The notes under the pieces are model-generated. The model ran no database searches. It saw nothing but the letters and a program-made list of their open reading frames with translations, and had not been told where the DNA came from. From assembly GCA_964574985.1 (NCBI GenBank), contig CAZNPH010000002.1, forward strand, positions 240,150 through 304,149: 64,000 nucleotides of DNA, read 5' to 3'. The stretch comes from CAZNPH01 sp964574985 (GTDB taxonomy: Bacteria; Bacteroidota; Bacteroidia; Bacteroidales; SM23-62). Position 1 is the stretch's first letter. Each line of letters begins with the position of its first letter. Shown here one piece after another: positions 33,692 through 43,244 of the stretch. A program made the translations under genes and the position numbers.

Positions 33692-36001
33692 TCAACGAAC
33701 AATGGTGAGTCTGGCAAACCGCAGCAGCAGCTGTTTCTGGCCACTCTTCCTGAAAAAGACCGTTGCCCTGGAGTCGGCTGAGGAACCCGTTTTGCTGAGC
33801 ACTTTCCCGGCTCCGAATCTGGGATGAATGACTTCCATCCCGACCTGTATGTCATCCGGGTCGGCGGTATCTTCCCGGAAGGGGATTCCCTTTCCGGACT
33901 GTTTTGACCCGTCCGGGAAAGTCCTGGTCTTTTTTGGACGGGGAAAATTTAATGAAGGAGTATCCGGTTCGATGGAGATCTTTTCTTCATCCCGGGCATG
34001 CAGGTATTTTGGATCAATTTCACCTATGAACCGGCTGGGAAAGCAGTTTACAGGGATGCCCCACCTCATTCTGGTTCTGGAATGGCTCAGATGTGCATGT
34101 TTCATTGACCGGGTCAGGGCGACATAAAACAACCTTCTTTCTTCTTCGATTTCTTTGGGGTCTGAAACCGACAAACGGCTCGGGAACAGATCCTCTTCCA
34201 GTCCGGTGATGAACACATGTTTGAATTCCAGTCCCTTGGCAGCATGAGCTGTCAGCAGGGTGACCCTGTTCCTGTCTTCCGGTTTTTCCCGGTCTGCATC
34301 TGTAAGCAGCACGGCATTCTGAAGATACGCGTTCAGTGTTGCCCTGTCCTGTTCCTTTTGGTTTTCCGTAAATCCCCTGATGCTGTTCAACAACTCGTTG
34401 ATGTTTTCCAGTTTACTCCTGTTTTCGTGGGACATATTGTCCCGGAATTCCTTCATGATGCCGGAATTCTGCACAATGGCGTAAGCCAGGTCAAAGGCTT
34501 CCATCTGCTCGTTCCCTTCATTGAACCCGCTGATCAGGGACCTGAAATTCCTGAGTCTGGAAGCAATGCCCTTGTTGAAAAGCTCTGAATGCCGTTCGAT
34601 GTCCTGAAGGACTTCCCAAATGGTTTTGCTTTCCCCGGTGGCTATATTTTGCAGTCTTGACAGGGTGGTCTTGCCGATGCCCCTTTGCGGATAATTGATG
34701 ACCCGTTTCAGTGATTCTTCATCCAGGGGATTCACAGCCATTCTCAAATAAGCCAGAACGTCCTTGATCTCTTTTCTCTGGAAAAAGGAGAGGCTCCCGT
34801 ACACTTTATAGGGGATGTTGATTTTTCGAAGGGCTTCTTCGAATATCCTGGACTGTGCATTGGTACGGTAAAGCACAGCGATGTCCTGGTATTGCAGTTG
34901 TTCCCTGTTGATGATATCCCGGATGCGCCCGGCTACCTTATAGCCCTCTTCGATATCTGTGGATGCCGTAAATAAACTGACTTTTTCGCCGGTTTCATTG
35001 TCTGACCAGACCTGTTTGCTGATCTGCCCGCGGTTCCGGCTGATCAGACTGTTGGCCGCATCCACGATGTTGCGGGTAGAACGGTAATTCTGTTCCAGTT
35101 TGAAAAGCTTGTATGCCGGAAAATCATTCCTGAAATTCAGTATATTCTCAATACGGGCTCCCCGGAATGAATAAATGCTCTGGGCGTCGTCACCCACCAC
35201 GAATATGTTTTTGTGCAGGTACGACAATTGTTTCAGAATGGAATATTGAGCAAAATTAGTATCCTGGTATTCATCCACCAGGATATATCTGAACCGTTCC
35301 TGGTAGGTTTTCAGCACCCGGTGATGATCCCTGAAAAGCAGGTAGGTGTTCAGTAAAAGATCGTCGAAATCCATGGCACCGGACTGGCGGCATTTGTACG
35401 CATATGTCCGGTAAATGTCTCCTGTCGCGGGCCTGCGGGCCCCCTGGTCCTGACGGATGAAGCTTTCATTGGACAGGTATCCTCCGGGAGTGACCAGATT
35501 GTTTTTGGCCGAAGAGATCCTTCTGTGGATTTCCGCGGCCCGGTAATATTCATCATTCAGGTCAAGTTCCCTGATGATGCTTTTGACCAGGTTCCTGGAG
35601 TCCAGGTTGTCGTAAATGGTAAAATCGGCCGAATAGCCCAGATGCCGGGATTCGATTCTCAGAATTCTGGCAAAGATAGAATGAAAAGTATTCATCCACA
35701 ATCCCCCGGCCTTTACAGGCCCTGTGAGACGGTCGATCCGTTCCTGCATTTCCCTGGCCGCCTTGTTGGTGAAAGTGAGTGCCAGAATGGAAGACGGATG
35801 GATTCCCTGATCCAGCAGATGGGCGATCCTGTAGGTCAGGACCCTGGTCTTGCCAGAGCCCGCTCCGGCAATCACCATACTGGGCCCGTTCATATGAGCG
35901 GCCGCCAGTTGCTGTGCTTTGTTCAGATGTTTCAGAAAGTTCCCCACACCCTGGCTTTTGACACGCGAAAATAATACATGTGTGCTTAATTGCTGTCTCA
36001 T
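33692..36001 (-). CDS. UvrD/PcrA-type DNA helicase
   Basis: This superfamily 1A 3'-5' helicase has 769 residues from the ATG at 36001. GTG at 35947 (VGNFLKHLNKAQQLAA) would match the usual PcrA opening better, so the start is uncertain. Motifs in order: GAGSGKTRVLTYR (I), ALTFTNKAAREMQERI (Ia), VDEYQDTNFAQY (II), VVGDDAQSIYSFRGA (III), LEQNYRST (IV), LLTAHAAKGLEFKHVFI (V) and RRLFYVALTR (VI). The C-terminal VGMEVIHPRFGAGKVLSKTG is the PcrA Tudor-like tail that binds RNA polymerase in homologues. It acts in excision repair and replication-conflict resolution. It is divergent from the sorting-domain gene at 36052. Confidence 0.94.
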   Translation of the reverse strand: MRQQLSTHVLFSRVKSQGVGNFLKHLNKAQQLAAAHMNGPSMVIAGAGSGKTRVLTYRIAHLLDQGIHPSSILALTFTNKAAREMQERIDRLTGPVKAGGLWMNTFHSIFARILRIESRHLGYSADFTIYDNLDSRNLVKSIIRELDLNDEYYRAAEIHRRISSAKNNLVTPGGYLSNESFIRQDQGARRPATGDIYRTYAYKCRQSGAMDFDDLLLNTYLLFRDHHRVLKTYQERFRYILVDEYQDTNFAQYSILKQLSYLHKNIFVVGDDAQSIYSFRGARIENILNFRNDFPAYKLFKLEQNYRSTRNIVDAANSLISRNRGQISKQVWSDNETGEKVSLFTASTDIEEGYKVAGRIRDIINREQLQYQDIAVLYRTNAQSRIFEEALRKINIPYKVYGSLSFFQRKEIKDVLAYLRMAVNPLDEESLKRVINYPQRGIGKTTLSRLQNIATGESKTIWEVLQDIERHSELFNKGIASRLRNFRSLISGFNEGNEQMEAFDLAYAIVQNSGIMKEFRDNMSHENRSKLENINELLNSIRGFTENQKEQDRATLNAYLQNAVLLTDADREKPEDRNRVTLLTAHAAKGLEFKHVFITGLEEDLFPSRLSVSDPKEIEEERRLFYVALTRSMKHAHLSHSRTRMRWGIPVNCFPSRFIGEIDPKYLHARDEEKISIEPDTPSLNFPRPKKTRTFPDGSKQSGKGIPFREDTADPDDIQVGMEVIHPRFGAGKVLSKTGSSADSRATVFFRKSGQKQLLLRFARLTIVR

Positions 36002-36051
36002 CAGCAATTATTTTATAATATTGCACACAGTTATTATTTTTCCGTAAGCAA

Positions 36052-37425
36052 GTGACCCCCTTTCATAAATACCGGTATTGGCCGGGGATTTTCAATCCCC
36101 TCATTTCTTTATGTTTCATGGTTTTGTTTTTCGTTCAGGCGGGCGCACAAATTACATCCCCGGAGGCCGATTTTCATGATACGCTTGATTATCCCGTTTT
36201 TGACGGGGAGGATATCTTTTTTGTCCTTCATGTGAAAGACCTTCCTGAAAAACAAGTTCTGGGAGAACTAACGGCAAACCCACCCGGAGGCACTCCCGGA
36301 TGGGATTTTGAATGGTCGGTGTACGATACGGCAACCGGGGATTTTGTGCCGTTCTTTTCTGAGAATGACCGCCCTTACTCAATGGTCTCGGATCTGGAAC
36401 CCGGCGGATACAGGGTAAGAATCCGTTCGACGGATATGGACACGGTGTTCAGGGCGTGGATTTTTCGCGATCATCCCCGTATTTCGGTGGAAAAGAATTC
36501 AGAAGGCAAACTCAAACTGTACAAGTACACCTGTGATTATATTGTGCTGAACGGAACGGTGCGTCCCGATACCATAACATATTACGATCCTGTCAGCGGC
36601 CAGTCCGTAAATCTTCCGGTTGAAATGTCATTCGAATGGACTTCGGACAATGAAGAACTGGTGATCCCCAATGCCACTTCGGTGCTGGACCCCAACACCA
36701 ACTACCGTCCGCCCACGGTTGATACCTGGTTTTTTCTCACCGCGGAGGACCATTACGGTTTTACAGGCAGGGATTCCGTGTTCTATGAGACGGTCCAGAC
36801 CAAAGCATTGTTCGAAGTATACATTGAAGATGAAGACGAACCGGGTACCTGGTCCGGGACCGATCAACCGGAAGGCGAAGCACCCCTTGAAGTGAAATTC
36901 CTCAACCGGTCTGAAAACGGTGAGGAATTTGAGTGGGTATTCGTGGACACCCTTGTTCCCGGCGGGGAGCGCACCATGATCACGTATGATGTTGAGGATA
37001 CGGCTGAATATACCTATTATATACCCCGGGAGTATGATCCGTTTCTTGTTTCCATTAGTGAGGAAGGATGCGTGGATACTTTCCGTCTGGAAACTCCGGT
37101 GGAAGTGCTTTCTTCCAAACTGGACCTGCCCAACTTTTTTTCGCCCAACGGGGATGATGTGAATGACCGCTTCAGGGTCAGTTCAACATCCATCAAGGAA
37201 TTCAGGATCAAAATATTCAACCGTTACGGAAGACTGGTATATGAGCATGAACAAACCCGGGACAAGTTCGAATGGGAAGGATGGGACGGAACCATCAGGG
37301 GGAAAGGAAGGCCGGCCGAACCGGGCGTGTATTTTTACATCATCGAGGCCATCGGCTGGGACGCCGAAAAATACCGGGGCGGACTATACCGGGGTTTCGT
37401 GCATCTTTTCAGGAACAAACCATGA
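36052..37425 (+). CDS. Secreted protein with type IX C-terminal sorting domain
   Basis: This 457-residue protein begins with GTG at 36052; no ATG lies ahead of the signal peptide (IFNPLISLCFMVLFFVQAGAQ is the hydrophobic core and cleavage region). Residues 35-345 form several beta-sandwich segments, including a PKD-like one (APLEVKFLNRSENGEEFEWV). The final 90 residues are the gliding-motility-associated domain (LPNFFSPNGDDVNDRFRVSS, FRIKIFNRYGRLVYEHE, AEPGVYFYIIEA). This predicts type IX secretion to the surface or medium. Its ligand is unknown. It shares only the sorting domain with the protein at 4230. It ends 4 nt before the EF-G-like gene, which is convergent. Confidence 0.86.
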   Translation: MTPFHKYRYWPGIFNPLISLCFMVLFFVQAGAQITSPEADFHDTLDYPVFDGEDIFFVLHVKDLPEKQVLGELTANPPGGTPGWDFEWSVYDTATGDFVPFFSENDRPYSMVSDLEPGGYRVRIRSTDMDTVFRAWIFRDHPRISVEKNSEGKLKLYKYTCDYIVLNGTVRPDTITYYDPVSGQSVNLPVEMSFEWTSDNEELVIPNATSVLDPNTNYRPPTVDTWFFLTAEDHYGFTGRDSVFYETVQTKALFEVYIEDEDEPGTWSGTDQPEGEAPLEVKFLNRSENGEEFEWVFVDTLVPGGERTMITYDVEDTAEYTYYIPREYDPFLVSISEEGCVDTFRLETPVEVLSSKLDLPNFFSPNGDDVNDRFRVSSTSIKEFRIKIFNRYGRLVYEHEQTRDKFEWEGWDGTIRGKGRPAEPGVYFYIIEAIGWDAEKYRGGLYRGFVHLFRNKP

Positions 37426-37429
37426 ATGG

Positions 37430-39586
37430 TTATTCTTCTTCCTGCTCTTGTTCATAGGCCCTGAGCAATTGCTCCTGCACATCGGGTGAAACCTGGAGAT
37501 ATTCGGAAAACTTCATGGTATAGATGGCACGTCCGTTGGTGAGCGAACTCAGTGCGGTAGAATATTTGTCCATTTCCGCCAGGGGTACTTTTGCCCGGAG
37601 TTTCTCGAAGCCCTTTTCGCTGCTCATGCCCTGGACGATGGCCCGTCTTCCCTGCAGGTCGCTCATTACATCCCCTGTTTTGTCGGGGGGCACCAATACC
37701 TCAACATCATAGATGGGTTCAAGGATCTTGGGTCCGGCATTTTTGAAAGCTTCCCTGAAAGCGTTCCGGCCGGCAAGTTTGAAGGATATTTCATTGGAAT
37801 CGACCGGATGCATTTTCCCGTCATAGACAGCCACCCGTATATCTCTTGCATATGAACCCGTCAGGGGGCCCTCCTCCATCTTTTCCATGATCCCTTTCAA
37901 AATGGCGGGCATGAACCGTGAATCGATGGATCCCCCCACGATGCAGTTGAGAAAAACCAGTTTGCCCCCCCAGGGCAGGTCAAGTTCTTCTTTGTTGCGG
38001 GCCGATACTTTGATATCCCTGCCGGCGATTTTATATACCGTCGGGTCAGGCATGCCTTCCGAATAAGGTTCGATCACCATATGCACCTCACCGAACTGAC
38101 CGGCACCGCCTGACTGTTTTTTATGCCTGTAATCGGCCCGGGCAATTTTGGTAATGGTTTCCCGGTAAGGTATCTTCGGGGGAACAAATTCGGTTTCCAG
38201 TTTGAAAACGTTGTCGAGGTGCCATTTGAGGATATTCAGATGGTATTCCCCCTGGCCCGAAACAATGATCTGTTTTAGTTCCTTGGAATATTCAACCAGT
38301 ATGGTGGGATCCTCTTCCTGCATTCGACTGAGCGCTTCGCTCAGTTTTTCCTCATCCCCTTCGTTCAGGGGCTTGATGGCGGTCCTGTATTTGGGTTCGG
38401 GAAATTCCGCAGGAGGATATTCCAGGCTGGAACCCGGTGCTGAAAGGGAATGATTGGTCCTGGTACTTTTCAGTTTGACGGTGGCGCCGATGTCCCCGGC
38501 TGCCAGGGAGGGAATTCTGGTCCTGTTCTTTCCGGCCGAAACGAACAATTGGGTAAACCGTTCCTTGTTGTTGGTTGTCTGGTTGATCAGGTCCATGCCT
38601 TCGGTGACCCGACCCGACATGACCTTGAAATAATTGATTTCGCCGATGTGGGATTCAACCGATGATTTGAATACAAATACAGAAGCAGGACCACCGGAAT
38701 CCGGTTTTATATCTTTTCCGTCAACCGTTTTGGCCGGGGGGAACTGATCCGGAGAAGGGGCATTGGTTGCCAGGAATTCCATCAGGACATCAACACCGAT
38801 GTTTTTTGCTGCGGAAATAAAGAAAACGGGAATAATGCCCTGCTGGAGGAGCCCGTTCCGGATGCCCCTGCCCAGTTCTTCTTCGTTAAGGGTCTCCTTC
38901 TCAAAGAAAGTTTCCATCAGGGCTTCGTCACTTTCAGCGGCTTTTTCCACCAGTTCATTGTGCAATTCGGTTGCCCTGTCTTTATGATCACCGGATATTT
39001 CCCTGGTTTCCGGTTTCCCCTTTTCACCGGTGTATTTCATCATTTTCATTCCCAGAACATCAATGAGCGTGTCAAAACCCTTTCCTGTCTCTGCCGGGTA
39101 ATTGACCATGACGGCATTGCCGCCGAACCGTTCCCTGATCGATTCAAAAGTCTTTTCGAAATTGGCTTTGTCGTGGTCGCACTGATTGACCACCAGCATC
39201 ATGGGTTTGTTGTCCCGCTCCACAAACCGGCTGTGGATCTTCGTACCCACTTCCACGCCGTTTTGTGCATTGATCAGCATCAGGGCCATGTCCGTGATCC
39301 GGAACCCGGATACCACGCCCCCGATGAAATCATCGGCACCGGGAGCATCGATGATGTTCAGTTTCTTGTCCCGGTATTCGGTGTACAGGACGGATGAAAA
39401 GACGGAACTTTCATTTTCATGTTCAATTTCGTAATTGTCCGATACCGTATTTTTCTGTGCCACATCTCCCCGCCGCGATATCACACCACCATTGAAAAGT
39501 ATGGTTTCCGCAAGGATCGTTTTCCCCGATCCTGAATTCCCCACCAGGGTTAGATTTCTGATCTGATCTGTCTCGTATGGTTTCAT
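37430..39586 (-). CDS. EF-G-like translation GTPase (EF-G paralogue)
   Basis: This 718-residue protein has the five-domain EF-G layout but deviates at GTPase motifs. G1 is GNSGSGKT. G3 is IDAPGADDF instead of DTPGHVDF, so the His of canonical EF-G is replaced. G4 is NQCD instead of NKxD. The C-terminal domains IV-V are recognisable (LVGGK-like QSGGAGQFGEVHMVIEPYSE, SEKGFEKLRAKVPLAEM). The true fusA lies at 40798. Paralogues of this kind (EF-G2-like) have unclear roles, possibly ribosome rescue or stress. It is divergent from rpsL across a 306-nt gap. A GTPase with weakened guanine specificity is possible from the altered G4 motif. Confidence 0.88.
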   Translation of the reverse strand: MKPYETDQIRNLTLVGNSGSGKTILAETILFNGGVISRRGDVAQKNTVSDNYEIEHENESSVFSSVLYTEYRDKKLNIIDAPGADDFIGGVVSGFRITDMALMLINAQNGVEVGTKIHSRFVERDNKPMMLVVNQCDHDKANFEKTFESIRERFGGNAVMVNYPAETGKGFDTLIDVLGMKMMKYTGEKGKPETREISGDHKDRATELHNELVEKAAESDEALMETFFEKETLNEEELGRGIRNGLLQQGIIPVFFISAAKNIGVDVLMEFLATNAPSPDQFPPAKTVDGKDIKPDSGGPASVFVFKSSVESHIGEINYFKVMSGRVTEGMDLINQTTNNKERFTQLFVSAGKNRTRIPSLAAGDIGATVKLKSTRTNHSLSAPGSSLEYPPAEFPEPKYRTAIKPLNEGDEEKLSEALSRMQEEDPTILVEYSKELKQIIVSGQGEYHLNILKWHLDNVFKLETEFVPPKIPYRETITKIARADYRHKKQSGGAGQFGEVHMVIEPYSEGMPDPTVYKIAGRDIKVSARNKEELDLPWGGKLVFLNCIVGGSIDSRFMPAILKGIMEKMEEGPLTGSYARDIRVAVYDGKMHPVDSNEISFKLAGRNAFREAFKNAGPKILEPIYDVEVLVPPDKTGDVMSDLQGRRAIVQGMSSEKGFEKLRAKVPLAEMDKYSTALSSLTNGRAIYTMKFSEYLQVSPDVQEQLLRAYEQEQEEE

Positions 39587-39818
39587 TGTTACGTCGGATT
39601 ATGAATAACATTTGCAGGGTACCGCCTTCAAACGGAGTTGCAAAAGTAATAATTTTTTCATTCAAATCAAGCCGCCCCCCGCCGTTTTAAAAGTCTGACC
39701 CCCCGCCTGAATTTCATTATTTATAACCGGGAATACTGTTCTGTTACGTAAGTATTTTCCCGCCTCACAGGCTCTTTCGGGAAGTCTCCGGAATGTCCAG
39801 AAATTCCTGAAAATATTC

Positions 39819-39847
39819 TTGTTTTTTAAAAAAAAAGAATACCTTTG
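39819..39847 (+). promoter_or_regulatory. Candidate promoter of the ribosomal operon (-33 TTG, -7 TACCTTTG)
   Basis: TACCTTTG at 39840-39847 matches the Bacteroidota -7 consensus TAnnTTTG. TTG at 39819-39821, followed by a T-run, is at an 18-nt spacing, near the usual 19-21. It lies 45 nt upstream of the rpsL start. The rest of the 306-nt gap from 39587 is AT-rich with a GC-rich run at 39670-39705, and holds no gene I could support. Confidence 0.6.
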
Positions 39848-39892
39848 CGAACCGATTTACAAGACCTGTTTTCAACTTAAAACGCTTAACAA

Positions 39893-40267
39893 ATGCCGAC
39901 CATACAACAATTGGTTAGAAAGGGGAGGAAGAGGCTTGCAGAAAAGAGCAAGGCCCCGGCACTGGATTCATGTCCCCAGCGGAGAGGGGTATGTGTGCGT
40001 GTATATACCACCACTCCGAAGAAACCAAACTCCGCCATGAGGAAAGTAGCCAGGGTACGCCTGACCAACAGTAAGGAAGTGAATGCCTATATTCCGGGTG
40101 AAGGACATAACCTGCAGGAGCACTCCATCGTACTGATCAGGGGGGGCAGGGTCAAGGACCTTCCGGGTGTCAGGTATCATCTGATCAGGGGTACAATGGA
40201 TGCATCCGGTGTGGAAGGCAGGACGCAAAGGCGGTCCAAGTACGGAACCAAAAAGCCTAAAAAGTAA
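39893..40267 (+). CDS. rpsL: 30S ribosomal protein S12
   Basis: This 124-residue protein is S12 (MPTIQQLVRKGRKRLAEKSK), which tunes decoding accuracy and sits at the A-site. The streptomycin-contact segments TTPKKPNSAMRKVARVRL and VLIRGGRVKDLPGVRYHLIR are intact, with Lys at the usual streptomycin-resistance position in PKKPNS. It heads the long ribosomal operon. The candidate promoter lies 45 nt upstream. It is followed by rpsG after 18 nt. Confidence 0.98.
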   Translation: MPTIQQLVRKGRKRLAEKSKAPALDSCPQRRGVCVRVYTTTPKKPNSAMRKVARVRLTNSKEVNAYIPGEGHNLQEHSIVLIRGGRVKDLPGVRYHLIRGTMDASGVEGRTQRRSKYGTKKPKK

Positions 40268-40285
40268 TTCTATTGTCTGATAAAA

Positions 40286-40762
40286 ATGAGAAAAAGCAAA
40301 CCCAAAAGGCAAATACTTGATCCCGATCCCAAATTTCAGGATCCCATGGTGACCCGTTTTGTCAATAACCTGATGAAAGAGGGAAAGAAAAGCCTTGCCT
40401 ATACCTTGTTCTATGCAGCCATTGAGATCGTGGGAGAGAGAATGAAGGATGAGGAAATCCTGCCGCTGGACATATGGAAAAAAGCGCTTGAAAACATCAC
40501 TCCCCAGGTGGAGGTTAAGAGCCGGAGGGTGGGCGGTGCCACTTTCCAGGTGCCCATGGAGGTCAGGCCGGAAAGAAAGGTGTCCCTGAGCATGAGAAAT
40601 CTGATCCGTTATGCTTCCATGCGGCCGGGCAAATCCATGAGTGAAAAACTGGCGGCCGAGATCATGGCCGCCTGGAAACAGGAAGGCGGCGCTTTCAAGA
40701 GAAAAGAAGACATGCACAGGATGGCGGAGGCCAACAAAGCTTTTGCACATTTCAGGTTTTAA
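40286..40762 (+). CDS. rpsG: 30S ribosomal protein S7
   Basis: S7 (158 residues) initiates 30S head assembly on the 3' domain of 16S rRNA. The start MRKSKPKRQILDPDPKFQDP, the KARMGGATFQVP-like element RRVGGATFQVPMEVRPERK and the C-terminal AEANKAFAHFRF are typical. It is translated 18 nt after rpsL and 35 nt before fusA, the str operon order. In E. coli S7 represses this operon by binding its own mRNA; a similar site was not sought in detail here. Confidence 0.98.
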   Translation: MRKSKPKRQILDPDPKFQDPMVTRFVNNLMKEGKKSLAYTLFYAAIEIVGERMKDEEILPLDIWKKALENITPQVEVKSRRVGGATFQVPMEVRPERKVSLSMRNLIRYASMRPGKSMSEKLAAEIMAAWKQEGGAFKRKEDMHRMAEANKAFAHFRF

Positions 40763-40797
40763 CAACTTATATATGGATTCCTGCAGCTGGTAAATAT

Positions 40798-42906
40798 ATG
40801 AAGGAAGATCTCAGATATACAAGAAACATAGGGTTTATGGCCCATATTGATGCGGGGAAGACCACCACCACGGAACGTGTGCTTTTCTATACGGGAATTA
40901 CACACCGGATGGGGGAGGTGCATGACGGCGCTTCTGTCATGGATTGGATGATACAGGAAAAAGAAAGGGGTATAACCATTACTTCTGCAGCGACCACAAG
41001 TTTCTGGAAATACAAAGACGAACAATACAAGATCAATATCATTGACACGCCCGGGCATGTGGATTTCACCGTGGAGGTGGAGCGGAGCCTGCGGGTACTG
41101 GATGGAGCGGTGATATTGTTCTGTGCTGTGGGGGGTGTGGAACCCCAATCAGAAACTGTCTGGAGACAGGCAGATAAATACAAGGTTCCCAGGATCGCTT
41201 TTGTTAACAAGCTGGACAGAATCGGCGCTGATTTCTTCCGGGTGATCCGGGAAATGAAAGACAAACTCAGGACCAATCCCCTGCCAGTCCAAATACCCAT
41301 CGGTTCGGAAGAAAAATTCAGGGGCGTGGTTGATCTGATCGAAAACAAGGCCGTTGTATGGCGGGATGATAAGACCTTACTGACCACCTACCAAACTGAA
41401 GAGACCCCGGATGATATGAAAGAACAGTCCGGGAAATGGAGAGAGACACTGATCGAGACGGTTTGCGAGGTGGATGATGTTTTGCTTGAAAAATTTCTGG
41501 ATGACCGGAACAGGATATCCGCGGATGATCTTTTGCAGGCCATCCGGCGGGCCACCATTTCCCTGAAAGCCGTTCCTGTTTTTTGTGGCGCGGCTTTCCG
41601 CAACAAAGGAATACAACGACTGCTTGATGGCATCGTCGCATTCCTGCCGAGTCCGCCTGAACTTCCGCCGGTTAACGGAATCAATCCTTACACCCATAAG
41701 CAGGAAGAAAGACATGCCGGTCCGGAGGAGCCCCTGGCTGCACTGGCTTTTAAGATCGCTTCCGATGCCTTTGTGGGAAAGCTTGCTTACTTACGGGTAT
41801 ATTCAGGGGCCATCAAACCGGGCATTCAGGTATTGGATACCCGGTCAGGGCGGAAGGAAAGGATTGCACGCTTGTATCAGATGCATGCCAATAAGCAGAA
41901 CCCCCGGGAACTCATCGAAGCCGGAGACATATGCGCCGTTGTCGGTTTTAAAGATATCAAAACCGGCGATACACTATGCGATCCCAGGCATCCACTGGTA
42001 CTTGAAACCATGGTATTCCCCGAACCGGTCATCAGCATCGCCATTGAACCCAAAACCCAGAGAGATCTCGATAAGCTTATGGAAGGACTCAACCGGCTGG
42101 CAGACGAAGATCCCACGTTCCGGGTAAAAATGGATGAAGATACGGGCCAGACCATATTAAGCGGTATGGGGGAATTGCATCTGGAAATACTGATTGACCG
42201 CCTGAAAAGGGAATTCAAAGTGGAATGCAATCAGGGCAAGCCTCAGGTGAATTACAAGGAAGCCATTCGGAAACCCGTTGAACACAGGGAGACATTCAGT
42301 AAGCAGGTGGGCGGTAAAACAAGATTTGCAGAAATATTTTTCGAAGCCACACCCAATACCAAAAAAAAGAAGGGATTGGAATTCATTGATGATTCGCAGC
42401 CGGAGAAAATCCCCAGGGAATTTGTCCCGGCCGTTGAAAAAGGATTCGGAGAAGCCATGCAAACCGGTCCTCTGGCCGGATATCCCATTGAAAGGATGAA
42501 AATCGTCCTCAGGGACGGTTCATTCGAACCGGGGGATTCCGATACTTTTTCTTTCGAGCAGGCAGCAAGGACCGGTTTGAGGAACGCGGTCCTGAAGGCC
42601 GGACTGGTGCTTCTGGAACCGGTGATGTCTGCCGAAGTGGTGACACCCGAAGAATATATGGGAGATGTGATTTCCGATTTCAATAAGAGAAGGGGACAGG
42701 TTGAAGGGATGGAGACCCGTTCGGGCATGAAGGTGATCAAAGCCAAAGTGCCTCTGGCCGAGGAATTCGGATATGTTACGGTTTTGAGGACCCTGACTTC
42801 AGGAAGGGCGACGGCCACCATGGAGTTTCTGAGATATGAGGAAATTCCCCGGCCGTTTGCGGACGAGGTTCTTGAACGCATCAAAGGAAAAAGTTTGTTT
42901 GTTTAA
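40798..42906 (+). CDS. fusA: Elongation factor G
   Basis: The canonical translocase has 702 residues. G1 is AHIDAGKTTTTERVLFYTG, G2 region EKERGITITSA, G3 DTPGHVDF and G4 NKLD, all standard, unlike the paralogue at 37430. It drives movement of tRNA and mRNA after peptide bond formation and helps recycle ribosomes. Domain IV (QVNYKEAIRKPVEHRETFSK) and domain V (VIKAKVPLAEEFGYVTVLRT) are complete. It continues the str operon between rpsG and rpsJ. No tuf gene follows, as is common in this phylum. Confidence 0.98.
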   Translation: MKEDLRYTRNIGFMAHIDAGKTTTTERVLFYTGITHRMGEVHDGASVMDWMIQEKERGITITSAATTSFWKYKDEQYKINIIDTPGHVDFTVEVERSLRVLDGAVILFCAVGGVEPQSETVWRQADKYKVPRIAFVNKLDRIGADFFRVIREMKDKLRTNPLPVQIPIGSEEKFRGVVDLIENKAVVWRDDKTLLTTYQTEETPDDMKEQSGKWRETLIETVCEVDDVLLEKFLDDRNRISADDLLQAIRRATISLKAVPVFCGAAFRNKGIQRLLDGIVAFLPSPPELPPVNGINPYTHKQEERHAGPEEPLAALAFKIASDAFVGKLAYLRVYSGAIKPGIQVLDTRSGRKERIARLYQMHANKQNPRELIEAGDICAVVGFKDIKTGDTLCDPRHPLVLETMVFPEPVISIAIEPKTQRDLDKLMEGLNRLADEDPTFRVKMDEDTGQTILSGMGELHLEILIDRLKREFKVECNQGKPQVNYKEAIRKPVEHRETFSKQVGGKTRFAEIFFEATPNTKKKKGLEFIDDSQPEKIPREFVPAVEKGFGEAMQTGPLAGYPIERMKIVLRDGSFEPGDSDTFSFEQAARTGLRNAVLKAGLVLLEPVMSAEVVTPEEYMGDVISDFNKRRGQVEGMETRSGMKVIKAKVPLAEEFGYVTVLRTLTSGRATATMEFLRYEEIPRPFADEVLERIKGKSLFV

Positions 42907-42918
42907 TTCAATATCAGA

Positions 42919-43224
42919 ATGAGCCAAAAGATCAGGATAAAACTCAAGTCATATGACCACAACCTGGTGGACAAGTCTTCGGACAAGATCGTAAAAACGG
43001 TTAAGTCCACGGGTGCGGTTGTGAGCGGACCGATCCCCCTCCCGACACACAGGAGGTTGTTTACGGTGCTCAGATCGACTTTTGTCAACAAGAAGTCCCG
43101 TGAACAGTTCCAGTTGAGTTCGCACAAGCGGATTCTTGACATTTACAGCTCAACACCCAAAACCATCGATGCCCTGATGAAACTGGAATTACCCAGCGGT
43201 GTTGAGGTTGAGATCAAAGTGTAA
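42919..43224 (+). CDS. rpsJ: 30S ribosomal protein S10
   Basis: S10 (101 residues) begins MSQKIRIKLKSYDHNLVDKS and carries TGAVVSGPIPLPTHRRLFTV and the loop tip KKSREQFQLSSHKR that reaches into the 30S head. In other bacteria it also pairs with NusB in antitermination. It lies 12 nt after fusA and 20 nt before rplC, so the str and S10 clusters are fused here. Confidence 0.98.
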   Translation: MSQKIRIKLKSYDHNLVDKSSDKIVKTVKSTGAVVSGPIPLPTHRRLFTVLRSTFVNKKSREQFQLSSHKRILDIYSSTPKTIDALMKLELPSGVEVEIKV

Positions 43225-43244
43225 ACTAAAAGCAACAGAATACA

